The position numbers were made by a program, and so were the translations under genes. From Pleurodeles waltl (taxonomy: Eukaryota; Chordata; Amphibia; Caudata; Salamandridae): DNA of 64,000 bases. The number at the start of each line of letters is the position of its first letter. Position 1 is the stretch's first letter. The DNA is taken from the NCBI RefSeq assembly GCF_031143425.1, contig NC_090440.1, forward strand, positions 340,693,844 to 340,757,843, in the 5' to 3' direction. Below are positions 1 through 11,616 of this stretch, piece by piece. The notes under the pieces were generated by a model. It was not told where the DNA came from. It did not search any database and saw only the letters and a list, made by a program, of their open reading frames with translations.

Positions 1-819
1 CACATATGCATCACACTTGGTTTTACTATTGGCTGTCCCTGATGTACATCAAACCATAGTTCCTGTGCAGATAGTGGTTTTGAGGCATGTGCAAAGTGGA
101 ATGTGACCCAGGGCACCAGCCTTCCAGGGTTCCCCTTGGAAAAAGGCATACTTTTTCTCCAGGAATTTGTAGGTGGGATAATGATAAGGATATGCTGTTG
201 TGTGACATAATGTTATGGACACATCACTATCCCTGATTATTGGGTTTTTGGGTTGTTAAGAGTGTGCCTGTGCAGTGTCAGAGACCTAGCCAAAGAGGGC
301 ATCATAGGGCTGTGATTGGGTCATACATTGAGTACACCTCCGAACAAGGGCACACAAAATATGTTTGGCCAATGGACCAGGTACCCCACGCCAGGTCTAT
401 GGCGGGGCTTACCATTGTTTGCATCCATGACAGCGTCAGTTTTGGGTGTAGTCTAGCAGCACAAGCAGAGGAAGTGCCTGTACAATCATCTTCATGGTGG
501 CACATTATATGGAAAGCTGAGCACAGGTGAGTTTCAGACCTATATGGCTCACTTTCCACCAGCTCAGTCACATCAGGGGAAAACCACCTTGAAATTGGTC
601 TGGCGATTACACTGGCAGTCCGCCCTTCCATAGACGCATTGTCCTATCTAGCCAATGATGTGATCTAGATTTGCTGGCGGTGTCTGCGGGACCGCTGTGG
701 TCTTTCATCTATCTAACCACATCCGTTGTAATTCGGCAGTTGGACATCCAAAAGTGCGGTGGAGTGGCTGTCGCCACCACCATGCTGGTCCCAAGACAGC
801 CAAACACCTAATCAGGCCC
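1..819. repeat. Noncoding repeat segment with a possible transposon end
   Basis: No gene is visible. The segment is matched at 35,897-36,718. It ends with ATCAGGCCC followed by TAA. This resembles the right end of the hairpin element at 61,333 (ATCAGGCCC), so it may be the 3' end of an old Harbinger-type element with a TAA target. The left end is outside the window. The family call is weak. Confidence 0.35.
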
Positions 820-2400
820 TAAGCCTCATAATAGATTATTTTGACTATGCTTGGGTTGGCAGACTGCACTATTATGTCCACAGTTCCAGCCCAAGTTTCA
901 AATACCATGGTGAAATGTATATGGCAGTGCCATGGTGCAATAATCAAAAGCCAACAATGCATTGGAACCATGGTACACCACCATCCAGGCTACATAAAAT
1001 CAAAGCTACCATACCCTTTACAGATGCTTAAAAATCTTCCAAAAGTGGAAAGCTACTAGCAACTTTGAATAGAACAATCAATTAGCCAAATAAAACCTAA
1101 AATAATCTAAAAAGATCAATAAAATATAGGAAATAGTACATTTCAAATACAGCTCTTTGTAAATAACACTACCTTAAAAGGATAGCAAATGCAATATTAT
1201 AAAACACCTATCAATCTCACTTACCATAAAATCCAACAATAACCAACAGCTACAAAAACAAATATTTATTATTAAACATTAAATGGAATATCTTTAGTCA
1301 TCATCTGTAATATTAATTTAAATTAAATAATATGGAATAAACCTGACATATAATTTAATATAAAATGTTTTTCAAAATATATCTCAAACACACTAACAGA
1401 ATATTTTAAACAACTAAAGTTCCAGTAAAGACTATAGCAGATAGAAACACAATACACCACATTTTCAAGTAGATATAAATATATACTTATCTCAATAATA
1501 GCATTAACCACCCTAAAACTTAAAAAATAAATACCTTGTTGTTTTCTAGCTGGTGTCCATGATCCACCTCCACTCTTCATAAAACAAATCCACAAAAATA
1601 AACAAAAATAACCCCTCAAAAATTCAAAATGTAAAATTCATAAATAAATCCACAGATATAGTCCATAATTCTAGGGTGTCAACCCCCAACAAAATGAAAT
1701 AAAAAAAACTCTCAAGGGGAACTGATAAATAAAATAAAATTAAAAGGTAAGTTTGGTTAAAATATATCCACAAAATATTTACTTTGTGAGAAAAGCGCAT
1801 CCAAAAATTGGAAATATCTTCCACTCTAACTCAAAAACCTATACAAAGAGCTAACTATCCACCCTCACAAAACATCCATCCTAAAGACAATGGAAACATT
1901 TCAATGAAAAACATAGCAAATGTTATCAACATGATCAAAACAATTATTATAACTACGTGCTCTACACAAGTTGTAGTAAGGCCTATTGCAATATCCTATG
2001 TAAAACCAAAACACAACTAAATCTGAACAGTACAACCATTACAAACTAACAAAATACTCTACAATAATTACACCTACTGACACCCCCCACACCCTGAAAA
2101 AACTAAATGATAACTTATGTAAATAGAATACAAAACACAGATAGAGTTATTAAAAATGGCAGCCCAATCCAAGTAAAAAATACTTTATTCCTATAGAAAT
2201 AAAAAAGAAATGTAAAAATAAATATGTAGGAAATATTATATATACATATATATTCACTTAAAAAACCAAAGGTTACAGGGAAGTTATACTTAAACTCACA
2301 TTTAAAACATACAAAACCATAGAAATTCACCAGATATAGTTGGAGTTCCCTTAAGTACCTATAACTTGTGCTCTGATACACACCCTATATTTTCTTTCAG
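820..2400. other. AT-rich noncoding stretch
   Basis: The stretch is strongly AT-rich with many short A and T runs. The small open frames in it are not coding-like and are not preserved by the pattern of differences from copy B (36,719-38,298). It ends in a pyrimidine-rich tract and CAG at 2,400 that reads as a splice acceptor for the exon-like ORF that follows. Confidence 0.7.
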
Positions 2401-2630
2401 GACCCCGAAGATAAATGGAGACCTGGACAGTCAGAATGCAGAGTAGCGGAGTACATGAAACCAATGAAGGACCCACAATACTAGCTTAATGTCATTATAA
2501 AGAAGGAAGAGAAATTTTCTAAAAAACAAAAAAACAATTAAAAAAGAAGAAGTTTGTAGGAATTTCGGCAAAATCTGCCACACATATTTGGAATGTTGCT
2601 GCTGAACAGATTGTGGGCAGTAACTGCTAG
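2401..2630 (+). pseudogene. Broken exon-like ORF, copy A
   Basis: This is the counterpart of the open 72-codon frame at 38,299-38,517. It follows the same polypyrimidine tract and AG. It carries an in-frame TAG where copy B has TCG (near 2,492), and an extra 11 bases in the A-rich run around 2,527-2,552 that breaks the frame. The encoded peptide is lysine-rich and I do not recognise its family. Copy B appears to hold the ancestral reading frame. Confidence 0.45.
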
Positions 2631-2872
2631 ACAGCTTGGCCGAGGTCATGATAATTTGTGAAAATCTTCAAGATTTTTTGGAGATAAGAGCCACTAATGA
2701 TTGCCTAGAAGTCAAAAACCTCAGATAGGTGTCGCCCCTCCAGACCGACTATATAAATTTAATATGCAAACTAAGTGGGACAGAATGTGCACAGTTAAAG
2801 TAATTTTCTATGAAAGATTAACACTTAGAAGTGACAATCTGTTTGCTGAAAATGATTGGTCACCAGAGTTCA

Positions 2873-3082
2873 TTAGAACACTACCACAAGGGGAAGAAGT
2901 GTTTTTTCCGTCTTTCTCAGTCCTCTCCAGAGCAAGGTAAACAAGCGCATGCTGCAGATTTGATTCTTGTACAAGCCCCAGCGCTGTGTCACAACCATGT
3001 GGGCTGAGATAGGGAATCCTCTTTTCGTGTAATACTCAAAAGGTCCAGCCCGCAAGTACAACCGCAACACATCATAAAACAT
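2873..3082 (-). pseudogene. Minus-strand ORF fragment, unrecognised, copy A
   Basis: This 69-codon frame corresponds to a longer, 106-codon frame in copy B (38,759-39,079). The shared part contains the peptides LRAGPFEYYTK and AHMVVTQRWGLYKNQIC, which look more protein-like than the other frames here. I cannot assign a family. It may be part of an old transposon or viral gene, or a chance frame. Copy A lacks the upstream codons that extend the frame in copy B. Confidence 0.25.
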
Positions 3083-3319
3083 TGAAAAAGCCCCCCTGTG
3101 GGAGATTTTCTCCCAGCTTGAGTACTAGGGAGTAATTGAACCCTTTGTATCTCCTATGAATAATCCTTTGCTCCCAGTAGCTAAACTGGATCATTCATAT
3201 TGAATAGTTTTAGATTATTTAAACAGTCATGCACACACTTTTGCAATGCAAAACTCACAGAATGAACAACACTGTCCGCAAAAATGCAAGACAACCTTGG
3301 ATATTTCCAATGTTTATTC

Positions 3320-5025
3320 TGCCCGAAAATAGCACCTTATACCATAACGGTTACGTCCTAGGCAGCACCCTTAGACAAGGGTTGTTCTCCTGGGGGGAAA
3401 ATTTATTTTACCAGGGATTGGTGTGTGTGTATTTGCGTGTGTTTGTGTGTTTTGTTTGGGGGGATGCCCTTGGGCAAGAGTCACTCCCCATGCTGGCACA
3501 TTACTGTTGGCCATATCAGATCGGACTATTTTTGGAAGGGCAATCTGCCCCCAAGGAGGGCAGAAAGCCCAGCAGAGACAGGGATTTTTTTTTTTTTCTG
3601 AATAAGAGGGTGGGGGTATGGAAGGAAATTTGTGGCTCTTCTGAGATTACAGAACTTTGTGTCACCGAAATGTTAGGAAAAGGTGTTTTTTGGCCAAATT
3701 TTGAGGTGTGCAAAGGATTCTGGGTAACACAACCTGGTGAGAGCCCCACAAGTCACCTCTTCTTGAATTTCCCTAGGTGTCTTACTTTTAAAAAATGCAC
3801 AGGTTTGGTAGGTAGAGACCAAAATCCACAGGTAGGCACTTTCCATAAAAAACACATCAGTTTTCTTTGGGAAAATGTGATGTGTCCATGTTGCGTTTCC
3901 TGTTGTGGGCATTAAGCCTAACCACGCAAGTGAGGTACCATTTGTATCAGGAGACTTGAGGGAACACAGAATGGCAGGACAAGTGTTATAGCCCCTTGTG
4001 TTTCTCTACATTTTTCCTCCCAAAGGTAAAACAGTTTGTAATAAAGACGTCTATTTGAGAAATGCCCTGTAATTCACATGCTAGTATGGGGACCCCAGAA
4101 TTCAGAGATGTGCAAATAATCACTGCTTCTCAACACCTTATCTTGTGCCCATTTTTCAAATACAAAGGTTTTCTTGATACCTATTTTTCACTCTTTATAT
4201 ATCACCAAATGAATTGCTGTATACCCGGAATAGAATGAAAACACATTGCAAGGTGCAGCTCATTTATTGGCTCTGGGTACCTAGGCTCTTGATGAACCTA
4301 CAAGCCCTATATATCCCCACAACCAGAAGAGTCCAGCAGACGTAACGGTATATTGCTTTAAAATATCTGACTTCACAGTAAAAAGTTATATAGTAAAACG
4401 TGAAAAAAAATGCTGTTTTTTTACCTCAATTTCCATTTTTTTATTTATTTCAGTTGTTATTTTCTGTGGAAAAACCTTGTAGGCTCTACACAAATGAACC
4501 CTTGATTAATTTACAATTATCTCAACTTTTCAGAAATTTTTAGCTTTCCGGGATCCAGCATTGGTTTCACACCCATTTCTGTCACTAACTGGAAGGAGGC
4601 TAAAAGCACAAAAAATAGTAAAAATGGGTATATCCCAGTTAAATGCCAAAATTGTGTTGAAAATGAGGTTTTCTGATTCAAGTCTGCCTGTTCCTGAAAG
4701 CTGGGAAGCTGATGATTTTAGCACCGCAAACCCTTTGTTGATGCCGTTTTCAGGGGAAAAAACACAAGCCTTTTTCTGCAGCCCTTTTTTTCCATTTCTT
4801 AAAATAAAATAAAAATGTCACTGCCTTATGGCTAATTTCCTGGTCTCCTCCACAAACTCTGGGTACCTCTAGGATCCCTAGGGTGTTGGAAAAAAATAAC
4901 ACAAATTTGGCATGGGTAGCTTATGTGGACCAAAAGGTATGAGGGCCTAAGCACGAACTGCCCCAAATAGCCAAAAAAAGGCCTGGCACCTGAGGGGGAA
5001 AATGCCTGTCAGCGAAGGGATTAAA
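3320..5025. repeat. Dispersed repeat of about 1.7 kb, copy A
   Basis: This noncoding block contains a GT-rich tract at 3,421-3,452, the inverted pair CATAACGGTTACGTCC near 3,352, and a right end at GTCAGCGAAGGGATTAA near 5,025. From memory it matches a very abundant interspersed repeat of newt genomes, but no search was run. The 228-codon frame from 3,229 to 3,915 inside it is not a gene: it is cysteine- and tryptophan-rich chance translation, and it is broken in copy B. Copy B holds the same block with an extra 190 bp MITE. Confidence 0.6.
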
Positions 5026-6240
5026 ATATAGATCTAACTTCTTTTTCCATGCACAGCTTCTAGCACCAATTTTTCCAATTTCCTCAAGGATATAAGAATA
5101 GCCCAGGACTATTCTCTGCTTGGGTAATATTATTATTGAATGATATTGATCCTGCATCCTTGTCCTATGTCAATGACATACACATTTGGTCAGGGTTGAT
5201 TGCATTGTATTGAAATTTGCTAAACATAGCCACAAATTCCATTTTTTAGTGTCCTGTTTTGGGGATATTAGCTTTCAAATGAGGGGAAAATTCTGGCACC
5301 ACACTGCCACGAAATTTGTGCACAGTTGCAACTAACAGACATCATTAAATAACTGCAGTCCTTGTAATGATTTTTTAATTTTGGCAGAACATACGTACAT
5401 GAACATGAGCAGTGCATGAAACCACTCCTTCAATTAATGAGCCCAAATTCTTTTAAACAATCATTGGACACCAAAACATACACAAATACTCAGATCAGAG
5501 CTAATATGCTTGAGGCCAAACATTTACACACATGTGAAAACAAAACAAATTTAGTCATCTGGATAATTCCAGGTGCTATGTGCTTTACCTATTTCACATT
5601 CATTTATTGTGACACATTGCCAAGTGCATATAAATCACTTTCATAGTTCAATACTGAAATCTGTTCTGCAGCCACTAAAAAAATACTGACTGCAGTTCAG
5701 ATGGCTGTCATTAACGAAAGACCACTGGCTCAGAATTAACACATCATTGTTGTAAAACCCGTTCCAGCCTCAAAGCTGTCACAAGTGCTAGCGTTCCAAA
5801 TACAAATGCCTTAAAAACATGATGGATTCAATGGGTAACTTCATTGACTGCCACTGATGTAGACTAAGCATATTTACAAGGAGCTTGTGCTGCTGTTGCA
5901 TAATTTTTTTTTAATGCTTTGGAGGCACATTCTGTGATCCAAATTTACAAAGCGACATATTAGGATTAATCCATCACTCTTTGGTAGCCTACATCAAAAT
6001 TTTCCTTCACCTGAACCTACTGTGTGATGCAATTATAATATATGCAACATAGGTGTTCCTTTGTAAAATCCAACATAGAACCAACAAAGTGATATTTTTG
6101 AGTCCATGGAAAAGTTACACATTGTTGGCAAGCGGGGCAAATAGCTTGAAATGCTTCAAAATTCCTGCGCATCAGCAAACCAGGTATAAGAAATGATGCA
6201 TTGGCATTACCCAAAGCACTTTGTCAATCTCAACTACGCC
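5026..6240. other. Noncoding spacer before the Harbinger gene, copy A
   Basis: No gene, RNA or clear repeat boundary is visible. About 25 bases near 5,362-5,388 are absent from copy B. The sequence probably includes the 5' part of the Harbinger element whose transposase starts at 6,241, but I could not place its terminal inverted repeat. Confidence 0.5.
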
Positions 6241-8578
6241 ATGGAGGTGCTCATACTTCAGCTAGGAATAGCAAGATGACCATCATCACAACCACATAGG
6301 CAGCGCAGGAGAAGGGATTGTTTCTACAGGGAGCTTGTCTACCTCCAAAAACCTACCCTCATTGACTTCAGGGAGGAGGAGGACCTCACCTACTATAGGC
6401 TCTGGAGGGAGTCATTTATCCGGCTCCTGACCTTGATTGCACCAAGGCTGCAAGCAACCTCACAGATGTACTCCAGTATTCCTCTCTAGGACACGCTGAT
6501 GGCACTCCTCCATAAGCTTGCATCAGGTTCATTTTAAATCACCAATGCCGAGGTGGCAGGCATTGCACAGTCATATTTTTGTGCATTCATACCCTATGTC
6601 CTGGTTGCCATCATCAGCCTGACACCCCAGTACATCATGTTCCCAAACACAGAGTAGCAACAACTGGACAACAAACAAGGCTTCTGTGCCATAGCTGGAT
6701 CCCCACATGTCTTGGGGGCAATGATCTGCACACCTGTGCAACTTGTGCCTCCTGCTGCTACATCCCACCTGTACCACAAAAGGAAGCACACATTTTCCAT
6801 CAATGTCCAGGGAATAGTGTACTATCTGGGGATGTTTGTCAATGTGCTGGCAAACTACCCCGGGAGTGCTCATGTTTTCAAGCGCTCTATCATCAATGAG
6901 TGCTTCTAGAATGGGGGAATATGGGAATGCCCTACTGGTTGCAAGTACATCTGAAGTACATGACAGACCTAATAACAGTAAATAATCTATGATAAAATAG
7001 CTATCTCTGTGGTTGGTGACTGAGACCGCGCATTTTTAGCAGGGGCGTGGCTCATACTTGCACACCTCATTCTTGCACCATACATCATGGCACATGTGGA
7101 GTGTAACCCTGCAAATCACACATGTTAAGACCTGCTACACCACTGTGTGTGCCCTACAATGTTGTTAAGATCCTACGCAATGCAACACTTTAAAAAATGC
7201 TGTGTTGCAACGTTGTGTGGAAGGAAGGTCTTCCATGTCTGTTGTCTGTGTGTCCACATGTAACTCCCATGGTCATGAGGCATACCATGTACCCAACACC
7301 AGCTAAACCTGTGAAATATCCCAAATCATTTGCACTCCCCAGGTCATGTGTTCCACGGAAAATTCACTTAAGTCATCCTTAACACTCTTGACACATATTT
7401 GTGGTGCATTCTGTGGCATAAACACTTACACTATCAGGTCTCCAAGGGTTCATGCTGTGCAGTAAGGCAGCCCCTCATGCACAAAGTACCTCTCACAGAA
7501 AATGCAGCCACACATTTACCATGTTGCAAGTGTCCTTGTCTTGGTGCTACGCAGCCTATTTGGAGCCAGGGCAGCTTGAAAACTCAGGACTGTGCTGTAT
7601 GTCCTAAAATATGTCCTACACTGCCCTTACTTAGTGAGGCACTGCAGTGCTGATAGTTTACTAGTTACACTGTACAGTGCAGGATTCCTAAATGTCTCTG
7701 CCCTTGTGTCCTGTCAACATAGCGGACCCAATGCACTGCATTGTGTGGACAATGATGTCCCACATTAACATGCACTCACTAATCTATCCATTGCAGTAGC
7801 CACTTAACAACAGCGACTATCACTGTCACATCCAAATCTATGTGAATGAATGGGACCACATTTTTTTCACTAAGTAACTATTTAAAATTCAGACATATAG
7901 TTGGCCAGGAATTCTAAGATTAGTCCCAACACAGTAGTGAAGTGTGAGATAAGTGTCCCCTCAATGGTGTGCTCACTTTCCACATCAGTAAAAGATGTTC
8001 ATGCTATTTTCAAGAAAAAGGTTCTCAGCCAGTAAGTGTATCATGCATGGCAGTATACTTGCATGCGTAGTACAGTGTTCCATACTGGTGGAAATGTGTA
8101 TGAGTCATTCAATATGTATAACAGACATGTACTTCAGTCATGGGTGCATCAATCATCATGATTGTTGACTGATTTTTTGTTTCCTGTTTTTTTCAGCTGA
8201 CCAAGGATATGGTCTACAGCCATGGGTTATACATATCCCCAGATTGAGGCAGAGCTCACATACAAGAATGCATTTGGTAGGACTAGGGGTATAGTGGAGT
8301 AGACCTTTGAAGTAGTAAAGTTTCACTTCCACTGCCTCAACGTGCCTGTGGGGAGAATGATATACCCCCTCCCCATTTTATTCAAAATTATCCTTGTGTG
8401 CGGTATATTGCATAACATTGTGTGTGGACAAATGTTCCATGGTTTGAGGACCATGAGGACCAGGAAAGCCAAGAAGAAATTGAGGATTAAGATGAGGACC
8501 AAGGCCAAAATCTACCCACAATTGCTGGTAACCGGTGAAAAAAACAACGTTGTCCAGAACTTTTTCATAGATGCATAA
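6241..8578 (+). pseudogene. PIF/Harbinger transposase pseudogene, copy A
   Basis: This is the relic of a two-exon PIF/Harbinger (HARBI1-like) DDE transposase. Exon 1 runs from ATG 6,241 to about 6,940 and keeps one frame throughout. It has in-frame stops at TGA, TAG, TAA, TAG and TAG. Recognisable blocks are a YRLWRESFIRLLTLI helix, the RKHTFSINVQGIV strand and NYPGSAH. Both core aspartates are lost: GAMICT replaces GAIDGT, and GSAHVF replaces GSVHDS. The old donor reads GCAAGT. Exon 2 starts at 8,197 after TTTTTTTCAG and encodes the ADQGYG and ILHNI blocks. Most stops are shared with copy B, so the gene died before the duplication. Confidence 0.88.
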
Positions 8579-9114
8579 AGTAGCTTGATGGACAGTAATA
8601 TATTACTTTTTTTGAAAGAGTGTTAAAAAAATGGCAATAAATGAAGTAACACTACCTTTGTGTAAGCAATCTCATTTCACAGTCACTGTAAACATCAAAA
8701 CACTCACATCTCACCTAATGTTTTTTTGGGCCATCACAAAGGTATGTAACTAGGTGTTATAAACATTGTAGGACACCACAGAACAACATAATGTGTAGCA
8801 AAATATATGTGCATTTCAACACATGCTTTGGGATGGCATACATCAAACAAAGCTAGCAATGTGGCACAGTGTGGATATGTTGTAAGATTGTGCACTGCTG
8901 TAGTGAACTGACCGTCAGACATTCTACCGCAATCCAAGGGTAGTGTAAATGTAAGCAGTGCCCAATGACTGCCTGTGGTTGTTGTACATCAAGCGATTTG
9001 CACTGTCTTATATACGTGGTATAGTACAGTGTAGTATAGCATATTATAGTATAGTATAGTATGGTATAGTATGTAAAGTCTGATGACTGTGAACAGAAGC
9101 ACAGATGATGTGAA
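8579..9114. other. Noncoding spacer with a pentanucleotide repeat
   Basis: No gene is visible. It contains the GTATA microsatellite at 9,019-9,073 and is probably the 3' flank of the Harbinger relic. Confidence 0.6.
9019..9073. repeat. (GTATA)n microsatellite, copy A
   Basis: Imperfect array of GTATA/TAGTA units. The copy B array (45,089-45,137) is shorter and has different interruptions, as expected for slippage after the duplication. Confidence 0.9.
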
Positions 9115-9495
9115 TTGGCACTGTGCAGCCCTTGTATTCACCATATACTATATCAATGTTTGCAAGATCATAGAAAAATCATTGTGATATTTCGTATAAC
9201 ATATATACATGTGGACTCCTTAACTCTCCAGGTGCTGGATTGGCTACCTAGGCACAATGCTGCCACAGTAGGCAAGGATGCAATTGTTAGTTGCAGGGCT
9301 ATATGTGACCATGTTGGTATGTATCACTCTGATACAAACAATGCTTTCACTCCTTCAGCTCCATCTATGTGTGTTGGTAAAAGCAAAACCCAAAGAGATT
9401 TTAAAAACCTAAATAGTTGTGAAGGTATGACTATATGCAATATCACTTCTGCCAATGTAGCATGCTCTAACATATTCCAGGTTAGAGTGGCATAA
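9115..9495 (+). other. 126-codon ORF of unknown nature, copy A
   Basis: This open frame follows a weak acceptor (CTCTCCAG at 9,230). The copy B frame (45,296-45,559) is open over the shared 87 codons. Differences between the copies change amino acids as often as not, for example Tyr/Ser and Thr/Ser, which argues against selection on a protein. I recognise no family and think it is probably repeat sequence that happens to be open. Confidence 0.2.
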
Positions 9496-10389
9496 TGTGT
9501 CAGAAAATGACAAGATCAGCATCTGGTGTGAATGACTTGCTTGCGAGTGTGAATGCACCTGGAGTAAATCTTCTACTCGAGATGCATCTAAATCTAGGAA
9601 AAAAAAAGTTATTTTCAGTGGATGTTCTTCTCCAATGGACCTTTCAGGCCGTTTTTTAGTGTGAGAAGCCTTTTTTATTCTTTTTTCAAACAGGAAGGAA
9701 GTGCCCCAGAGAATACAACTTCCTGTTCCTGTCTAGCAGACTCCTCCCAGTGCTTTATCTCCTGGTCACTTTTCACTTAGATTTTGCGGTGGAATGATCA
9801 CTCTCTTTGTCTCCTGGATATACCTTTGCATTTAAGGACTTTGTTTTTATGAAATCACACAAGTTAAAAAAATATTGAATAAGGGTATTTGTTTGCTTGG
9901 GCATGCACCAGGATTTCTTTGTACTTGAATTTGATTTTAAAAATGTTTTATTATTTATTTTACATTTCTTGGATTTTTCATATTTTGTAAAGGAAAATTG
10001 TTGCACAGATCAGTAACTTTTCTACATGTTTGTAATATTTTCAAAATTATTTTACTATGTGGCCTAAATTTACAAAGGGCAATCTAGCCAGTAGGTCAAG
10101 TACTAGTAGTCATCAGTGAATAAAATACAGTTTTAGTGATATGTGTTTTTAAAACTTTATTTAGGGCAGGGATGTCATTCTAATAAATTAAAAATGTTGG
10201 CTATTGCTTGCATTTCTTTGTGGTTGCAAAAGTGTATATGATGTGGGGTAATATTTGATTGCCTAGGAGGATGTGTACTGCTCTTATTCTGAATCTTTTA
10301 TAGAACAGTTAATGTTCCTGTTTTGCATTGCTGAATTAATGTTAGTGTTTTCTTCAGTGTCACTACCATGCCTGCTTATGACCAATGAG
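9496..10389. other. AT-rich noncoding stretch, copy A
   Basis: No gene or clear element is visible. The stretch contains homopolymer A and T runs and is collinear with copy B (45,560-46,450). Confidence 0.6.
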
Positions 10390-10434
10390 AGTGTGTGTGT
10401 GTGTGTGTGTTTCGTGTGTTTGTGTGTGTTTTTG
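10390..10434. repeat. (TG)n microsatellite, present only in copy A
   Basis: A run of TG dinucleotides with a few interruptions. Copy B lacks it together with flanking bases, about 85 bp in all (junction near 46,450). Confidence 0.85.
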
Positions 10435-10447
10435 TCATCAAAACCAT

Positions 10448-10980
10448 TTGTCTTTGTTCTCCATTATGTGTGGCCAGGGACCATGTTTTGTAGTTTATGT
10501 CCACTGGAATGCATGTGTTATTTGTTCTCCATGCCTCCTTGTTCTCAGTTGTTATTTGACCATGTGGCTGGCGGCCATTTTGTGCATCTAGCCAGTGTGT
10601 CTTTGTCATAGGCTTGCACGTGTTCTTTGTTCTCCTTGTTCCTTGTTGGTATTGTTTCACCATGTGACTGGGGACCATTTTGCTCATAAAGCTAGTGTCC
10701 TTTTGCCAGAGACATGCATGTGTTCTTTGTTTACCGTGTCTCCTTGCTCCTTGTTGTTGTTTGATCATGTGGTTGTCAGGCATTTTATGCATCCAGAGTC
10801 TCTTTGCCATTGGCCTACATGTGTTCTTTGTTCCCAATGCCTCCTTTCTCCTTGCTGTGGTTGTTTAACTATGTGTGTGGTGTCCATTTTGTGCATCCTT
10901 CCACTGTCCCTTTGCCATAGCCTGGCATGTGTTTTTGTTTGGAATGCCTCCTTGCTCCTTGTTGTTGTGCATTTTACCTT
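10448..10980. repeat. Degenerate minisatellite, unit about 100-107 bp, copy A
   Basis: About five diverged tandem units share the order TGTTCTTTGTTCTCC, then GCCTCCTTG, then GACCATGTGG, then GCCATTTTGTGCAT, then CTTTGCCAT. Units begin near 10,511, 10,618, 10,718, 10,818 and 10,926. The periodic composition explains the long cysteine-rich open frames on both strands, which are not genes. Copy B keeps the array at 46,452-46,965. Confidence 0.85.
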
Positions 10981-11005
10981 GATCCACCCCTCTAGCTATC
11001 CTTTC

Positions 11006-11048
11006 TCCATCCATCCATCCATTCATCCATCCATCCATCAATCTATCC
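11006..11048. repeat. (ATCC)n microsatellite, copy A
   Basis: Tetranucleotide CATC/ATCC array with single-base interruptions. The matching array in copy B is slightly shorter. Confidence 0.9.
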
Positions 11049-11427
11049 ACCAAAGATGCAAAGCCACTCTTTAGCTTTAGCATTTCCTCCTGGCCACCCT
11101 GGCAGCAGTGCACCGAAGACACAAAAGGAGCATAAATCATTTGGTTAATAATTATTCCATTTACCCCGGACCACCTTACAGACGTAGGTCTTTTAATGAT
11201 TATTACATTTACCCATACATCTCTCTCCGACTACCACTGCATGTTATACTTCTTGATTTGAAATGAAATGTTATGGTGTTGAGGTCTGAATTTGCAATGT
11301 TTGATTAAATTTGTATGTATTACCTAAATAAACAACTGCACTAATATTATATTTGTCTATACTATTCCAACCTGCAACAAAGCCACATTTCACTAACTAC
11401 ATGTTTTTCTTGTTTGGTTGTTTTTAG

Positions 11428-11616
11428 GTGTGCAAAAGAAGAGATGTCATCCCACCCACAATACTGCCAAAGGGAAGGCCTGTGCAGTTAGCCCTCCAAT
11501 CTCTTCCACTTGAGCATCTTAGTACCACTGCCAACTGAGAGCTTTAAGATGGACCCAAAGAAATTTGCTCCCATAAAAGTGGTCAGTGTCAGGAAGCAGC
11601 TTTTCACCGGTGGCGT
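11428..11616 (+). pseudogene. hAT transposase relic, 5' exon fragment, copy A
   Basis: This fragment follows an acceptor-like TTTTTAG at 11,421-11,427. A reading frame starting MDPKKFAP is open up to the target duplication GGCGT (11,612-11,616). It resumes in the same frame after the inserted LTR-like element at 14,850. Together with the downstream piece it forms an ORF of more than 80 codons before stops. The BED-finger-like and hAT-core blocks downstream suggest this is the N-terminal part of a hAT transposase. The N-terminal region alone is not diagnostic. Confidence 0.5.

Noticed and set aside
3229..3915. 228-codon plus-strand ORF
   Set aside because: It lies in a dispersed repeat, is Cys/Trp-rich without domains, and is broken by frame changes in copy B.
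10376..11074. 153- and 159-codon ORFs on opposite strands
   Set aside because: Both are products of the minisatellite's period and composition.
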